Assembly (NCBI RefSeq): GCF_003054245.1
Contig: NZ_QBKR01000006.1
Location: forward strand, 1 to 64,000
Direction of reading: 5' to 3'
DNA: 64,000 bases
Source of the DNA: Melghirimyces profundicolus
Lineage (GTDB): Bacteria > Bacillota > Bacilli > Thermoactinomycetales > DSM-45169
This document shows positions 41,739 to 50,833 of this stretch, piece by piece. Made by a program: the position numbers and the translations under genes. The notes under the pieces are model-generated. The model saw only the letters and a program-made list of their open reading frames with translations. It was not told the DNA's origin and did not search any database. How positions within the stretch are numbered: the stretch's first letter is position 1; each line of letters starts with the position of its first letter.

Positions 41739-42377
41739 GTGAAAGTTGTCGTGATCGGTGCAAACGGAAAAATCGGAAGACACCTTGTTCAGTTGTTGAG
41801 TCAACGCGATCACCAAGTGAGGGCCGTGATCCGCGATGACGCGCAGAAGCCGAAAATGGAAGAATTGGGTGCCGATGAGGTGGTGGTGGCCGATTTGGAG
41901 AAAAAAATCGACCATGCCGTAGCAGGATGCGATGCCATCGTCTTTACTGCCGGTTCCGGAAGCCATACCGGGGCGGATAAAACCATGCTGGTTGACTTGG
42001 ACGGGGCTTTCAAAACGATTGATGCCGGAGTGGCCCACGGCGTTGAACGTTTCCTCATGGTCAGCTCGATGATGGCCGACCGACCGGAGCAAGGTACGGA
42101 GCGAATCCGGCACTATTTTGTGGCCAAGGGTCGGGCGGACGAACGGCTGAGGGACAGCGGACTGAATTACACCATCGTTCGTCCGGGGAGATTGACGGAT
42201 GAACCGGCGAAGGGAACGGTTTCGATCCAAGAGAATCATGAAACCTTCGGAGAAATTCCCCGTGCAGACGTGGCCGCAACGATTGTGGAATCCCTTCAAT
42301 CAGAAAATACATACCGGCGTTCCTTCGATCTGTTAACAGGGGACGTCCCCATCGAAGAGGCGCTGAAAACTCTCTGA
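41739..42377 (+). CDS. NAD(P)-binding SDR-like protein (YhfK-like)
   Basis: 212 aa atypical SDR. The N-terminal VVVIGANGKIGRHL gives the GxxGxxG nucleotide site; the core has FTAGSGSHTG, VSSMMAD and YTIVRPGRLTDEP, all typical of the YhfK/NmrA-like group; no YxxxK active site is evident. Members may be redox sensors or reductases. The start is GTG (GTGAAAGTTGTC) after AAAAGGGG. A GTG three codons earlier overlaps that site. Repeat copy F lies just upstream. Confidence 0.85.
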   Translation: MKVVVIGANGKIGRHLVQLLSQRDHQVRAVIRDDAQKPKMEELGADEVVVADLEKKIDHAVAGCDAIVFTAGSGSHTGADKTMLVDLDGAFKTIDAGVAHGVERFLMVSSMMADRPEQGTERIRHYFVAKGRADERLRDSGLNYTIVRPGRLTDEPAKGTVSIQENHETFGEIPRADVAATIVESLQSENTYRRSFDLLTGDVPIEEALKTL

Positions 42378-42389
42378 TTGCAGGCAATC

Positions 42390-42422
42390 AAGGCTGTCGA
42401 GACCCGATCGGCAGCCTTTTTA
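42390..42422 (+). terminator. Intrinsic terminator of the YhfK-like gene
   Basis: AGGCTG (42391-42396) pairs with CAGCCT (42412-42417), inner TCG/CGA pairs, followed by TTTTTAC. Confidence 0.65.
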
Positions 42423-42539
42423 CATAAAAAACCATGACAATATGTTCAAAGGGAAGTCGGAGGTTGCCGGCGAACTCTGTCAAGGGGTACAAACCATAAT
42501 CAGATCATATCATTTAATAACCGGCGGGGAGGGAGTCAG

Positions 42540-43391
42540 ATGAAAAACGGACCGACGACACATCGGGGGATCAGCCGTGTCTGGGATGTAGTAACGAGAC
42601 CCGGAGAAGGGCCTCATATCCGTGTCGGACAGGTATTGAAACCGGGACATTGGAAAGAGTTCGATCCTTTCTTGATGATGGCAGAAGATTGGTTTCAACA
42701 GGGAACGTTCCCTTTTCATCCTCATCGCGGCATCGAGACCGTCACTTTTATCATTGAAGGCAGGCTGCGACATGAAGACAACCATGGCGGCGTCGGAATA
42801 CTGGAGCCCGGGGATGTGCAGTGGATGACAGCAGGTAAGGGGATCATCCATTCGGAAGATCCTCTGCCCGGGGAAACCGTACATAGCTTACAGCTCTGGG
42901 TGAATCTTCCCCGGTCCAAAAAAATGACAGAACCCCGATATCAGGATCTTCGGTCTTCCAAAATGCCCGTACGACACGAACCGGGGGCTCTGATCCGGGT
43001 TTTTTCCGGGTCGTCAGACGGTATCTCAGCCAAAACTCTCAATCATGTGCCTGTCACTTATGTGGAAATGGTGCTGGAAGCAGGTGCAACGGTCACCCAA
43101 GACCTGCCCGGCAGCTATAACGGATTTATTTATGTACTTGAGGGAAACGGCCATTTCGGTATAAATGAAACGCGTGGTGGACAACGTCAGGTCCTGTGGT
43201 TGGAGTCCTCTCATGCAGATGCTGAAAGCAAAATCACCATCCGTGCGGATCAACCGTTGCGAGCCCTCCTTGTTGCCGGAGAACCGATCGGTGAACCGGT
43301 AGTCGCCGGTGGTCCTTTCGTGATGAATACAGAAGAAGAAATCAAGCAAGCCTTTGAAGATTACCGATCGGGTAAATTCGGCCCTGTGTAA
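42540..43391 (+). CDS. Pirin family protein
   Basis: 283 aa bicupin. The N-terminal cupin has the metal site FHPHRGIETVTFIIEG (two His plus Glu) and a later His in KGIIHSEDP; the C-terminal cupin has GSYNGFIYVLEG. These match YhhW/pirin proteins, some of which show quercetinase activity. The start ATG follows GGGGAGGGAG. It is followed by an MFS transporter gene 66 bases later, which may be in the same transcript. The enzyme's natural substrate cannot be told. Confidence 0.9.
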   Translation: MKNGPTTHRGISRVWDVVTRPGEGPHIRVGQVLKPGHWKEFDPFLMMAEDWFQQGTFPFHPHRGIETVTFIIEGRLRHEDNHGGVGILEPGDVQWMTAGKGIIHSEDPLPGETVHSLQLWVNLPRSKKMTEPRYQDLRSSKMPVRHEPGALIRVFSGSSDGISAKTLNHVPVTYVEMVLEAGATVTQDLPGSYNGFIYVLEGNGHFGINETRGGQRQVLWLESSHADAESKITIRADQPLRALLVAGEPIGEPVVAGGPFVMNTEEEIKQAFEDYRSGKFGPV

Positions 43392-43457
43392 TGGATTTCA
43401 ACTCCGCGTCCTTGAAACGGTAAAGTGTGAGTTTAATACAGAAGGAGACATTCCCCG

Positions 43458-44672
43458 ATGGCAAATCAAGAAAAGGGGGGCACAACTGCGGGCATTCTCG
43501 TTTCGGGCGTGGTGTTCGTCGCCTTCAACCTGCGACCCGCCCTCACTTCCGTCGGTCCCTTGGCCGGATCCATCCGCGGGGAGTTGGGGTTGCCCAACCT
43601 TGCGATCGGGATGCTCACCACCCTTCCGTTGATCGTTTTCGGTCTCCTGTCCCCTTTGGCGCCGAAAATCGGTCGCCGTTTCGGAAACGAGCGGACCATC
43701 TTGATCGGTCTGATCGTGCTGATCGCCGGCATCGTGATCCGTTCCGTTTCCCAAACCTCCGGCTTGTTCCTGGGAACCCTTTGGGTGGGAGTGGGAATCG
43801 CGATTTGCAATGTGTTGTTGCCGGGGGTGATCAAGGAGCGCTTCCCCGGAAAGGTGGGACTGATGACCAGTGTGTACTCCACGGCCATGACCACCTTTGC
43901 CGCCTTGGGATCAGGGCTCAGCATCCCGGTTGCAGAAGGATTGGAGCTCGGGTGGCGGGGAGCCTTGGGGTTTTGGGTGATCCCCGCGGGAATCGCGGCC
44001 ATTCTGTGGTGGCCCCAGCTTCACGTCCCCGGCCGGTCTGCGGCTTTGTCCCCCCGGGAAACCGGTTCGCCGGGCCGGCGGCTTTGGCACTCTTCCTTGG
44101 CCTGGCAAGTCACGGGCTTCATGGGACTGCAATCCTTCGCTTTTTACACCACGGTGGCGTGGCTGCCGATCATCCTGCAGAACCGGGGGATGAGCGTGAC
44201 GGATGCGGGCTGGCTTCTCTCTCTGGCACTGTTTGTCGGTGTTCCGGCCACCTTCGTCGCGCCGGTTCTGGCTGAGCGCCTGCCGGATCAGCGGGGCCTC
44301 GCCGCGGGGGTCAGTCTGCTCTATTTCCTCGGGTTCGCGGGGCTTTTGGCCGGCGAACATGATGGGGGGTTCGTCATCAGTTCCGTATTGATCGGCTTGG
44401 CCCAGGGCGCCTGTGTCAGTCTTTCCTTCGCCTTCTTCGGTTTGAGGACGGCCACCGCCCGTCAAGCGGCGGAGTTATCCGGCATGGCCCAGTCCGCGGG
44501 GTACCTGTTGGCCGCGGCAGGCCCCTCCCTGATCGGTTGGCTGTTCGACGCGACGCATTCGTGGACCCCTCCCCTGACGGTGTTGTCGGCCGCTTGCCTC
44601 CTGATGCTGTTGACGGGGCTGGGCGCAGGCCGCAACAAACAGGTCGACCCACCGGAGACCGAAGCGGGGTAA
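43458..44672 (+). CDS. MFS transporter, CynX/NimT-like
   Basis: 404 aa, 12 membrane helices. The CynX/NimT family start FVAFNLRPALTSVGPL is clear; also RRFGNERTILIG (the loop 2-3 motif, variant) and SGMAQSAGYLLAAAGPSLIGWLFD in the late helices. This family includes the cyanate and 2-nitroimidazole transporters and many of unknown substrate. Start ATG after AGAAGGAGAC. The last 30 codons occur again, nearly identical, as a fragment at 62385-62479. Confidence 0.88.
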   Translation: MANQEKGGTTAGILVSGVVFVAFNLRPALTSVGPLAGSIRGELGLPNLAIGMLTTLPLIVFGLLSPLAPKIGRRFGNERTILIGLIVLIAGIVIRSVSQTSGLFLGTLWVGVGIAICNVLLPGVIKERFPGKVGLMTSVYSTAMTTFAALGSGLSIPVAEGLELGWRGALGFWVIPAGIAAILWWPQLHVPGRSAALSPRETGSPGRRLWHSSLAWQVTGFMGLQSFAFYTTVAWLPIILQNRGMSVTDAGWLLSLALFVGVPATFVAPVLAERLPDQRGLAAGVSLLYFLGFAGLLAGEHDGGFVISSVLIGLAQGACVSLSFAFFGLRTATARQAAELSGMAQSAGYLLAAAGPSLIGWLFDATHSWTPPLTVLSAACLLMLLTGLGAGRNKQVDPPETEAG

Positions 44673-44712
44673 AGCGCTTAGTCATCTTCTTGTTTACTTG
44701 ACATCACCCCGG

Positions 44713-44742
44713 AAAAAATCCTCCCTTTTTAAGAAGGGAGGA
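44713..44742 (-). terminator. Minus-strand terminator after the ALDH fragment
   Basis: Stem TCCTCCCTT (44719-44727) / AAGGGAGGA (44734-44742) with six T after it on the minus strand. It probably ends the minus-strand catabolic transcript and might also slow the converging MFS transcript. Confidence 0.65.
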
Positions 44743-44885
44743 CTCAATGAAAGGAGCATTTTCTTTGCAGTGTCCATATCACAAATCATCTTCAATATAT
44801 TGATAAACCGACTTTTAACATTTTGCAAGGGACTGTAAATAGAGGTTGTGCAAGTAGGGATATTCTATAGGTTGTGGTGCCGGTA

Positions 44886-45623
44886 TTAAGAGAATGGGTA
44901 TTGGCGGGGTTTGTTTTGAACCGATACCCATTTTACGGTTGTAAACTCATCCAGCGCCCATTCACCGCAATACCTGCCCAAGCCGGAGAATTTTTCTCCT
45001 CCAAACGGTACATTGGGCTCTACATTGATGGGTTGGTCGTTAACGTGAATCATGCCGGTTTGGATTTGTTTTGCCACTTTTATCCCTCTTTCAATGGAAC
45101 CCGAATGAACGGCCCCGCTCAAACCAAAGGGTGTATCATTCGCCACTTGAATGGCTTCTTCTTCGCTGTCAACCGGGATAATCACAGCGACGGGTCCAAA
45201 AACCTCGTTTTGTGCGATGGCCATATCATTGGAAACATCCGTAAGAATATGGGGCTCCATTACTTTACCGTTTACTTTCCCCTTTTGAATCAGGTTGGCA
45301 CCTTCACTTACACTCTGATCGATTAAGCTCAGGATTCGATCCACCTGCTTTTGATTGATAAGGGGGCCTATAACGGTATCACTTTCGGCCGGATTTCCCA
45401 CCTTGATCTGGGATGCCTTTTCTTTAAACCTTTCAATAAAGGGTTCATAGATTGTTTTATCGACGATAATCCGGTTAATCGCAATACAGATCTGACCTTG
45501 GTGCATAAATTTACCGAAACAAGAAGCAGACACAGCCTGATCTACATTGGCGTCATCAAGTACAATAAACGCGTTATTCCCGCCCAGTTCAAGAGCAGGT
45601 TTTTTTTTATCAAGGGGAGACAC
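44886..45623 (-). pseudogene. Aldehyde dehydrogenase, C-terminal half only
   Basis: 245 codons from LDKKKPALELGGNNAF to the C-terminus. The Glu active-site motif LELGG and the hinge FGPVAVIIPV, NDTPFGLSGAV and PFGGEKFSGLGRYCGE are all intact. The expected catalytic-Cys context (FxxxGQxC) reads FMHQGQICIAINR. The first 230-250 residues, including the NAD-binding N-terminus, are missing: upstream only 57 bases separate it from the permease stop, with no matching sequence. It is a truncated gene. Base composition is AT-richer than the adjacent genes, hinting at a different origin. Confidence 0.75.
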
Positions 45624-45680
45624 CGTTCTCCATCATCACATCCGGGAACAACCATGACTCCGGTGGATTCCTGACAACGA

Positions 45681-46949
45681 TCAACCCACCGCTTCCAGCG
45701 CATCCCCGCTTTCTTCCCCCCGACCCGATTTGGATGCGTTAAAATCGTTTTTTTCAAGAATATAGGAAACGATGACGCCGCCGACAAGTGCCCAGAACGG
45801 TGAACTTATTTTCAGAAAATTTACACCGGACATCGCAATGACCAATGCGAAAAAGGTACCCACCTGAAAGCGACGGTCCTGAAACGCTGCTTGGAAGGTA
45901 TTCACCAACACCCCGATCATGGCCAAACCCGCAACCGTTCCGATGAGAGCCTCGGGCATCGCGGCGACAAAGGAGACCGCAATCCCCGCTGACAGTCCAA
46001 AGAGGCCGAAAAGGATTCCATTGACAAACACCGCTGCATACCGGCTTTCTTTTTTGTCTCCCGCTTCATCGGAGGCACAGATCGCCGTCATCGGTCCGGC
46101 GATATTTGCATTGTGCCCTCCGAACAAGGAGGCCACCATTCCCCCAACCCCGCTGATCACCGTCATTTCATTGACGGGAGGTCGGTATCCCTGAGCCATC
46201 AAAACGCCGGTCGCTTGTGCGTTTTCAGCACCGATGACCAAAAGGGCCAACGGGATGCTGATCGAAATGATGGCATCAAGGCTGAATGATGGACCGGCCA
46301 ATTGGGGAACGACTCCCCCGATACTGAGCTCCTTGGTTTGAAATTGGCCCACCAGGGCGGCAATCAGACTCGAAGCGAGTAACGCTGACAGAATGGGAGG
46401 AATTTTAGCCGTCATTCTCGAGGACAACAAGTAGGCGGCAAGGGCTGATCCGGCGATGATTGGAGCAGACTCCAACGAGGTCACGATTCCGACCCCGAAT
46501 TTGATCATCGCACCGGCAATCATCCCCATGACGATCGGAACGGGGATCCACTCCATCACCTTTCCGATCAGGCCTGATATCCCGAGAATAAAGACGATGA
46601 TTCCCGCGACGAAAAACGCACCCACCGCTTCGCTGAAAGGGTAGTTCTTCAGGGCCGCCGCCACCAATACGGCTCCGGGAATCGACCAGGCCCCGGCGAT
46701 GGGCTGTCGATACTTTACGGAAAGAAAGATTCCCAATACAGCCCCGAAAAAATAAACGGAAAACAACCAAGAGGCGGTTTGCACGTTTGTCAGGCTTCCA
46801 TTTTGGGCACCGCCGATAATAATCAACGCGGGCCCCGTACAGCCGAAAACCGCGGCCAATGTACCGGCTGAAACCGTTTTGATAGTGAGGTGGCGCGGAA
46901 TCTCCTTCAACCCTTCCATAAACGGCCTTTTATTCGGCTTCACTGCCAT
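45681..46949 (-). CDS. Benzoate/proton symporter family permease (BenE-like)
   Basis: 422 aa, 12 hydrophobic segments, rich in Gly and Ala as in BenE. Motifs: VFGCTGPALIIIGGA near residue 34, PIAGAWSIPGAVLVAAAL, and IGAENAQATGVLMAQGYRPP followed by GGHNANIAGPMTAICA, the family hallmarks (NAQ..G and GGxxxxxxGP..AI). BenE imports benzoate in Acinetobacter; relatives take up aromatic acids. Start ATG after GAGAGG, with GTG two codons later as an alternative with better spacing. It follows the enoyl-CoA hydratase by 79 bases and so probably imports the substrate of the neighbouring CoA ligases (inference). Confidence 0.88.
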   Translation of the reverse strand: MAVKPNKRPFMEGLKEIPRHLTIKTVSAGTLAAVFGCTGPALIIIGGAQNGSLTNVQTASWLFSVYFFGAVLGIFLSVKYRQPIAGAWSIPGAVLVAAALKNYPFSEAVGAFFVAGIIVFILGISGLIGKVMEWIPVPIVMGMIAGAMIKFGVGIVTSLESAPIIAGSALAAYLLSSRMTAKIPPILSALLASSLIAALVGQFQTKELSIGGVVPQLAGPSFSLDAIISISIPLALLVIGAENAQATGVLMAQGYRPPVNEMTVISGVGGMVASLFGGHNANIAGPMTAICASDEAGDKKESRYAAVFVNGILFGLFGLSAGIAVSFVAAMPEALIGTVAGLAMIGVLVNTFQAAFQDRRFQVGTFFALVIAMSGVNFLKISSPFWALVGGVIVSYILEKNDFNASKSGRGEESGDALEAVG

Positions 46950-46986
46950 TCACCTCTCTGCCTTCCATGGAATTGGTGATTGCAGA

Positions 46987-47013
46987 TCGGGGATGGACCG
47001 ACTCCATCCCCGA
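46987..47013. promoter_or_regulatory. Intercistronic hairpin between the hydratase and permease genes
   Basis: Perfect 10-bp stem TCGGGGATGG (46987-46996) / CCATCCCCGA (47004-47013) with a 7-base loop. No T-run follows on the minus strand, so it is more like an mRNA processing or stability element than a full terminator. Confidence 0.5.
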
Positions 47014-47028
47014 ATCTCAATTCACCGA

Positions 47029-47835
47029 TTATTTCCCCTTGAAATGGGGTTTTCTTTTTTCAACAAAGGCATGAACCCCTTCATGAAAATCTTCCGTACT
47101 GCGAAGCATTCCGTAAGCGTACCCCTCAATTTCCAAACCGGCGCTGAGCGGTCCTTCCTGGGAAGAGTTCAACACTCTCTTCAACACGCGGAGAGCCAGA
47201 GGAGAAAAACGGTTCAATTCCTCAGCCAGACTTTGCACCTCGTTCTCCAGATCCGCTTGGGGAACAACCGTGGTCAGAAGGCCCCACTGGTGCGCCTCTT
47301 CGGCCGGGATTCGACGCGCACGCATGATCATGTCTTTTGCCCGGCCAAGACCCGCGATCCGGGCGATGCGTTGGGTGCCGCCGCTCCCCGGAATCATACC
47401 CAGATTTAGCTCCGGAAGTGCCAATTGGGTCGTTTCCGAAGCCACCCGGAAATCACAGGCCATCGCGATTTCCAAACCAACACCGAAGGTGAAGCCCTGA
47501 AGTTGGGCGATCACCGGTTTCGGGGAACGTTCCGGAGCAGCCACATTTTTATGCAGGACGGAGAGTTCCTCCGGGTGGCGCTCCAAAAATTCTGCGATGG
47601 TTCCCCCGGACGTGAATGCTTTTTCACCCGCCCCTTTGATCACAATCACCCGTACTTCATCATCCTGGTTTAATTGTTCGAAAATCCGGTGGAGGTGGGA
47701 ACGTCCGATATAGCTGAGGGTATTCATTTTTTCGGGACGATCCAACGTAATGGTTGCGGTTTCTTTTTCAGGATTTTTTTCCACCCGGATATGGTCCCAC
47801 TTTTCGGTTACGACACTGGATTGGTTCATTGCCAT
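47029..47835 (-). CDS. Enoyl-CoA hydratase/isomerase family protein
   Basis: 268 aa crotonase fold. Substrate/oxyanion segments: KAFTSGGTIAEF replaces the usual AFcAGaD loop, and LQGFTFGVGLEIAMACDFRVAS follows with the second oxyanion strand. The catalytic Glu region is LPELNLGMIPGSGGTQRI, the classical hydratase signature with Glu in place. It probably hydrates an unsaturated acyl-CoA produced from the ligase product. Start ATG immediately after the ligase stop, coupled; an ATG two codons later is an alternative. Confidence 0.88.
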   Translation of the reverse strand: MAMNQSSVVTEKWDHIRVEKNPEKETATITLDRPEKMNTLSYIGRSHLHRIFEQLNQDDEVRVIVIKGAGEKAFTSGGTIAEFLERHPEELSVLHKNVAAPERSPKPVIAQLQGFTFGVGLEIAMACDFRVASETTQLALPELNLGMIPGSGGTQRIARIAGLGRAKDMIMRARRIPAEEAHQWGLLTTVVPQADLENEVQSLAEELNRFSPLALRVLKRVLNSSQEGPLSAGLEIEGYAYGMLRSTEDFHEGVHAFVEKRKPHFKGK

Positions 47836-49395
47836 TTAAGATACACCCTCTCGTTTGAGTTCTTTTTCTTCATACTCACCGTTGCGCAACTTGCGGCGCA
47901 GAATCTTACCGACCGGGCTTTTCGGAATCTCCGCCACCCATACATATTTCCGGGGGCGTTTAAAGTTTGCCAAGGCGGAATTCTCTTTGCAGTAACGATC
48001 CATTTCCTCCTCCGTAACCGTCTCATCCTTCGGTACGACATACGCCGTAACCACCTCTCCCCATTGGTCGTCCGGCAAACCGGCGACGGCCACTTCGGAG
48101 ACTTTCGGATGTTTGGCGAGAACGTCCTCCACTTCGAGCGGGTGGATGTTTTCACCCCCGGAGATGATCATGTCATCCACGCGTCCTACGACATAAAGAT
48201 CCCCTTCCTCGTCGATCACCCCCATATCACCGGTAAAGTACCACCCGTCCCGAATGGCTTTCTCTGTGGCATCGGGACGATTCCAATACCCCTGAAAAGC
48301 CTCGTCAGATCGAATATTGATGATGACCTCACCGGGCTCGCCGACCGGGACTTGATCCGCCGGCGTGGCCTTTCCTTCCGGGTCGGGGACAACCACCCGG
48401 ATTTGCTGGTGAAAACCGGCTTTTCCGGCACAACCCGGTTTTTTATCGAGATAATCGCAGATGGAATACGTGTACACCTCTGTGCTTCCGAAGTGATTGA
48501 TGAAGACCTCGGGCTTCAATTTTTCAAAGCATTCTTCAATCAACGCCGTCGTCATCGCGGCCCCGGCATATCCGAGTTTGCGGAGTGACGACAAATCGTG
48601 CCGTTCAAAATCGGGATGGTGGAGGATGCCGTGTACGATGGTGGGTACAAGGTAAACACAGGTAATTTGTTCTTTCTCAAGAATGTGAAGCAACGTTTTT
48701 GGATCATAGTCAGGGACCACGACCAGTTTCCCGTTCAGAAAAGCCATGGACAACAGGGAACGCATGCCCATGGTGTGATAGAGAGGCATGACGCCCAGCG
48801 TGCTTTCATGATAAACGTATCGGTTTTGGATGATGTGGGCGATGGCCGCACCGTACTCGTTTTTATGAGTGCGCGGTACGCCTTTGGGCCGACCGGTTGT
48901 TCCGGAGGTGTAGAGCATCAGACAATAATCGCTGTCGGAAATCTTTGGACGTGCAAAATCTTGATTTCCTTGGGTAAGGAGGTGTTCAAAGGTGATATCT
49001 GAGCCATCCACTCCTGCCAGCCCGATCCGGAGCGGTTGATGCTCCTTGGTCGCCTCCAATACCGCCTGCGCACTTGCCGGTTCATATACGACTGCTTTGG
49101 CCCCGGAATCCCGCAGGCAATATGCGACTTCTTCGGTGGAGAGACGGAAATTGATCGGCGTGAAAACAGCCCCGATCTTTTGCACGGCCCAATAGAGAAT
49201 GACCGTTTCCAATCGGTTTTTGGTAACAAGGAGCACTCGATCTCCCTGCTGGATCCCGAAGGCACACAGCCCGGATGCGGCGCATCCGGCCAAACGGTCA
49301 AGCTCACTGTAAGTAAGCCTTCGGTCGCCTTCGACAAGGGCCGTTTTGTCCGGATGGCGGGTGACAGCAAACTCAAAAAGCGTGGCCAAATCCAA
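47836..49395 (-). CDS. Acyl/aryl-CoA ligase (ANL superfamily)
   Basis: 519 aa adenylate-forming ligase. The P-loop-like A3 motif is MLYTSGTTGRPKGVPRTH; A5 is FINHFGSTEVYT; A7 is WYFTGDMG; A8 is GRVDDMIISGGENIHP; and the A10 Lys is in SPVGKILRRKL. It makes an acyl-adenylate and then the CoA thioester. The A5 motif FGSTE and the BenE neighbour suggest an aromatic or related carboxylate. Start is TTG (TTGGATTTG) after GGAGGGAGGA, 21 bases after the 2Fe-2S gene. It shares obvious homology with the divergent ligase at 55656, so the cluster carries two paralogues. Confidence 0.9.
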   Translation of the reverse strand: MDLATLFEFAVTRHPDKTALVEGDRRLTYSELDRLAGCAASGLCAFGIQQGDRVLLVTKNRLETVILYWAVQKIGAVFTPINFRLSTEEVAYCLRDSGAKAVVYEPASAQAVLEATKEHQPLRIGLAGVDGSDITFEHLLTQGNQDFARPKISDSDYCLMLYTSGTTGRPKGVPRTHKNEYGAAIAHIIQNRYVYHESTLGVMPLYHTMGMRSLLSMAFLNGKLVVVPDYDPKTLLHILEKEQITCVYLVPTIVHGILHHPDFERHDLSSLRKLGYAGAAMTTALIEECFEKLKPEVFINHFGSTEVYTYSICDYLDKKPGCAGKAGFHQQIRVVVPDPEGKATPADQVPVGEPGEVIINIRSDEAFQGYWNRPDATEKAIRDGWYFTGDMGVIDEEGDLYVVGRVDDMIISGGENIHPLEVEDVLAKHPKVSEVAVAGLPDDQWGEVVTAYVVPKDETVTEEEMDRYCKENSALANFKRPRKYVWVAEIPKSPVGKILRRKLRNGEYEEKELKREGVS

Positions 49396-49416
49396 CGGTT
49401 GTCCTCCCTCCTCCGC

Positions 49417-49920
49417 TCAACTTTCGTGGGTGAATTTTGGATTGCGGTTCGCAACCTTTTCGATCGCTTTCACGATCCCTTTGTACCCCGTACACCGACA
49501 CAAGTGCCCGGAAAGCATCTCTTCAATTTCCTCCGTGGTCGGATGCGGATTGTACTCAAGCAGTTCGGATGCCGAAAGAAGGATGCCGGGAGTACAGAAT
49601 CCACACTGCAAAGCATGGTGCTCGGAAAAAGCCTCTTGCAGTGGATTGAGATGACCCTCCGTGTCCAGGCCCTCGACGGTACGGATTTCCGCACCGTCCA
49701 CCTGGACGGCAAACAGCAGGCAACTGCGAACGGCACTTCCGTTCAGAAGGATCGTGCAAGCACCGCAAACGCCATGCTCACAGCCAACGTGGGTTCCGGT
49801 CAGACCACAGTCTTCCCGTAGAAAATCGCTTAACAATTTTCTCGGTTCAACCGATTCCACGTATCGGCGACCATTGACTGTAAGACAGATGGTCGTCTGC
49901 TCCTTTTTTTTGAGCTTCAT
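49417..49920 (-). CDS. Molybdenum hydroxylase, 2Fe-2S subunit (CoxS/XdhE-like)
   Basis: 167 aa. The N-terminal plant-type ferredoxin cluster uses Cys47, Cys52, Cys55 (GCEHGVCGAC) and Cys67. The C-terminal four-helix cluster uses Cys106 and Cys109 (CGFC) plus Cys141 and Cys143 (HLCRC). The set is complete and so functional for electron transfer from Mo to FAD. Its ATG overlaps the FAD-subunit stop (ATGA), coupling them. It is the third of the three catalytic subunits in the order large, FAD, 2Fe-2S. Confidence 0.93.
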   Translation of the reverse strand: MKLKKKEQTTICLTVNGRRYVESVEPRKLLSDFLREDCGLTGTHVGCEHGVCGACTILLNGSAVRSCLLFAVQVDGAEIRTVEGLDTEGHLNPLQEAFSEHHALQCGFCTPGILLSASELLEYNPHPTTEEIEEMLSGHLCRCTGYKGIVKAIEKVANRNPKFTHES

Positions 49921-50807
49921 CCCGTCCCGCCCCCTTGAATCGCACGTTGATACGCCAGGCGGACGGCTCGCTTGGCAAAAACGCCTGCCAGGTGCCTGCG
50001 GTATTCCCGTGAGGCATGAAGATCTTCATCGGGATCCACTTCCGCCTGTACCGCCCGCCCCACTTCTTCGAGCAGCCGGGAGGAGAGTTTCTCCCCGACC
50101 AACAGCTCGGTGGCATCCTCACTGAGCACCGGAATGGCGTCCACCCCCCCGAGCGCCAAACGGACAGATGTGATCCGCCTCTGTTCATCGGTGTCGATGA
50201 GACAGGCCGCGTCGACCAGTGCAAAATCCCCGTGTCTCCGACTGAATTCTACAAAGGCGTATCCTTGCGGAATCCCTTCGGTCGGGATCTGAATTTCGGT
50301 CAACATTTCATTGGGCATAATGTCCGTCGTCAGATACGTGACAAAGAAATCGCTGACCGGGACGGTCCGCTCTTCGTCACAGCTCCGAATCACCGCTTGC
50401 GCGTCCAATACGAGTAAGGAAAGGGGGATTTCCGCGGAAGGGTCCGCGTGGACGAGGCTTCCCCCGATCGTTCCCCGATTCCGGGTCTGTGTATGACCGA
50501 TAAACGGAGCCGCCTCAGCGATCAGCGGGACCTTTTCTTTGACCAGATTGTTCTGTTCCAGGCAACGTTGGCGGGACAATGCGCCGATCTTCATCAGGCC
50601 GCTTTCGTAACGAATGGTGTCCAATCCATTCAAGCCATTGACATCGATGATGCACTGAGGGGTGGCCAGCCGCATGTTCATAATGGGTACCAAGCTTTGT
50701 CCCCCGGCCAGGATTTTCCCCTCATCTTCGGCTTCGTCGAGAAGTTGGAGCGCCTCATCGACTGTGTCGGGACGATAGTAATCAAAAGATGCCGGTTTCA
50801 CAGACAT
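49917..50807 (-). CDS. Molybdenum hydroxylase, FAD subunit (CoxM-like)
   Basis: 296 aa of the CO-dehydrogenase flavoprotein type. FAD motifs: AGGQSLVPIMNMRLATP (the AGGxS/T site) near residue 34 and TIGGSLVHADPSAEIP near residue 111, both canonical. The C-terminal CO_deh_flav_C domain follows. It passes electrons from the iron-sulfur clusters to an acceptor. The TIGG motif suggests the CODH/4-HBCR family rather than xanthine oxidase. Start ATG with a purine-rich AAGGGGGGA site. 26 bases separate it from the CoxG-like gene. Confidence 0.92.
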   Translation of the reverse strand: MSVKPASFDYYRPDTVDEALQLLDEAEDEGKILAGGQSLVPIMNMRLATPQCIIDVNGLNGLDTIRYESGLMKIGALSRQRCLEQNNLVKEKVPLIAEAAPFIGHTQTRNRGTIGGSLVHADPSAEIPLSLLVLDAQAVIRSCDEERTVPVSDFFVTYLTTDIMPNEMLTEIQIPTEGIPQGYAFVEFSRRHGDFALVDAACLIDTDEQRRITSVRLALGGVDAIPVLSEDATELLVGEKLSSRLLEEVGRAVQAEVDPDEDLHASREYRRHLAGVFAKRAVRLAYQRAIQGGGTG

Positions 50808-50833
50808 CCCCCCTTCCTTTCTTCATCCGGTGA

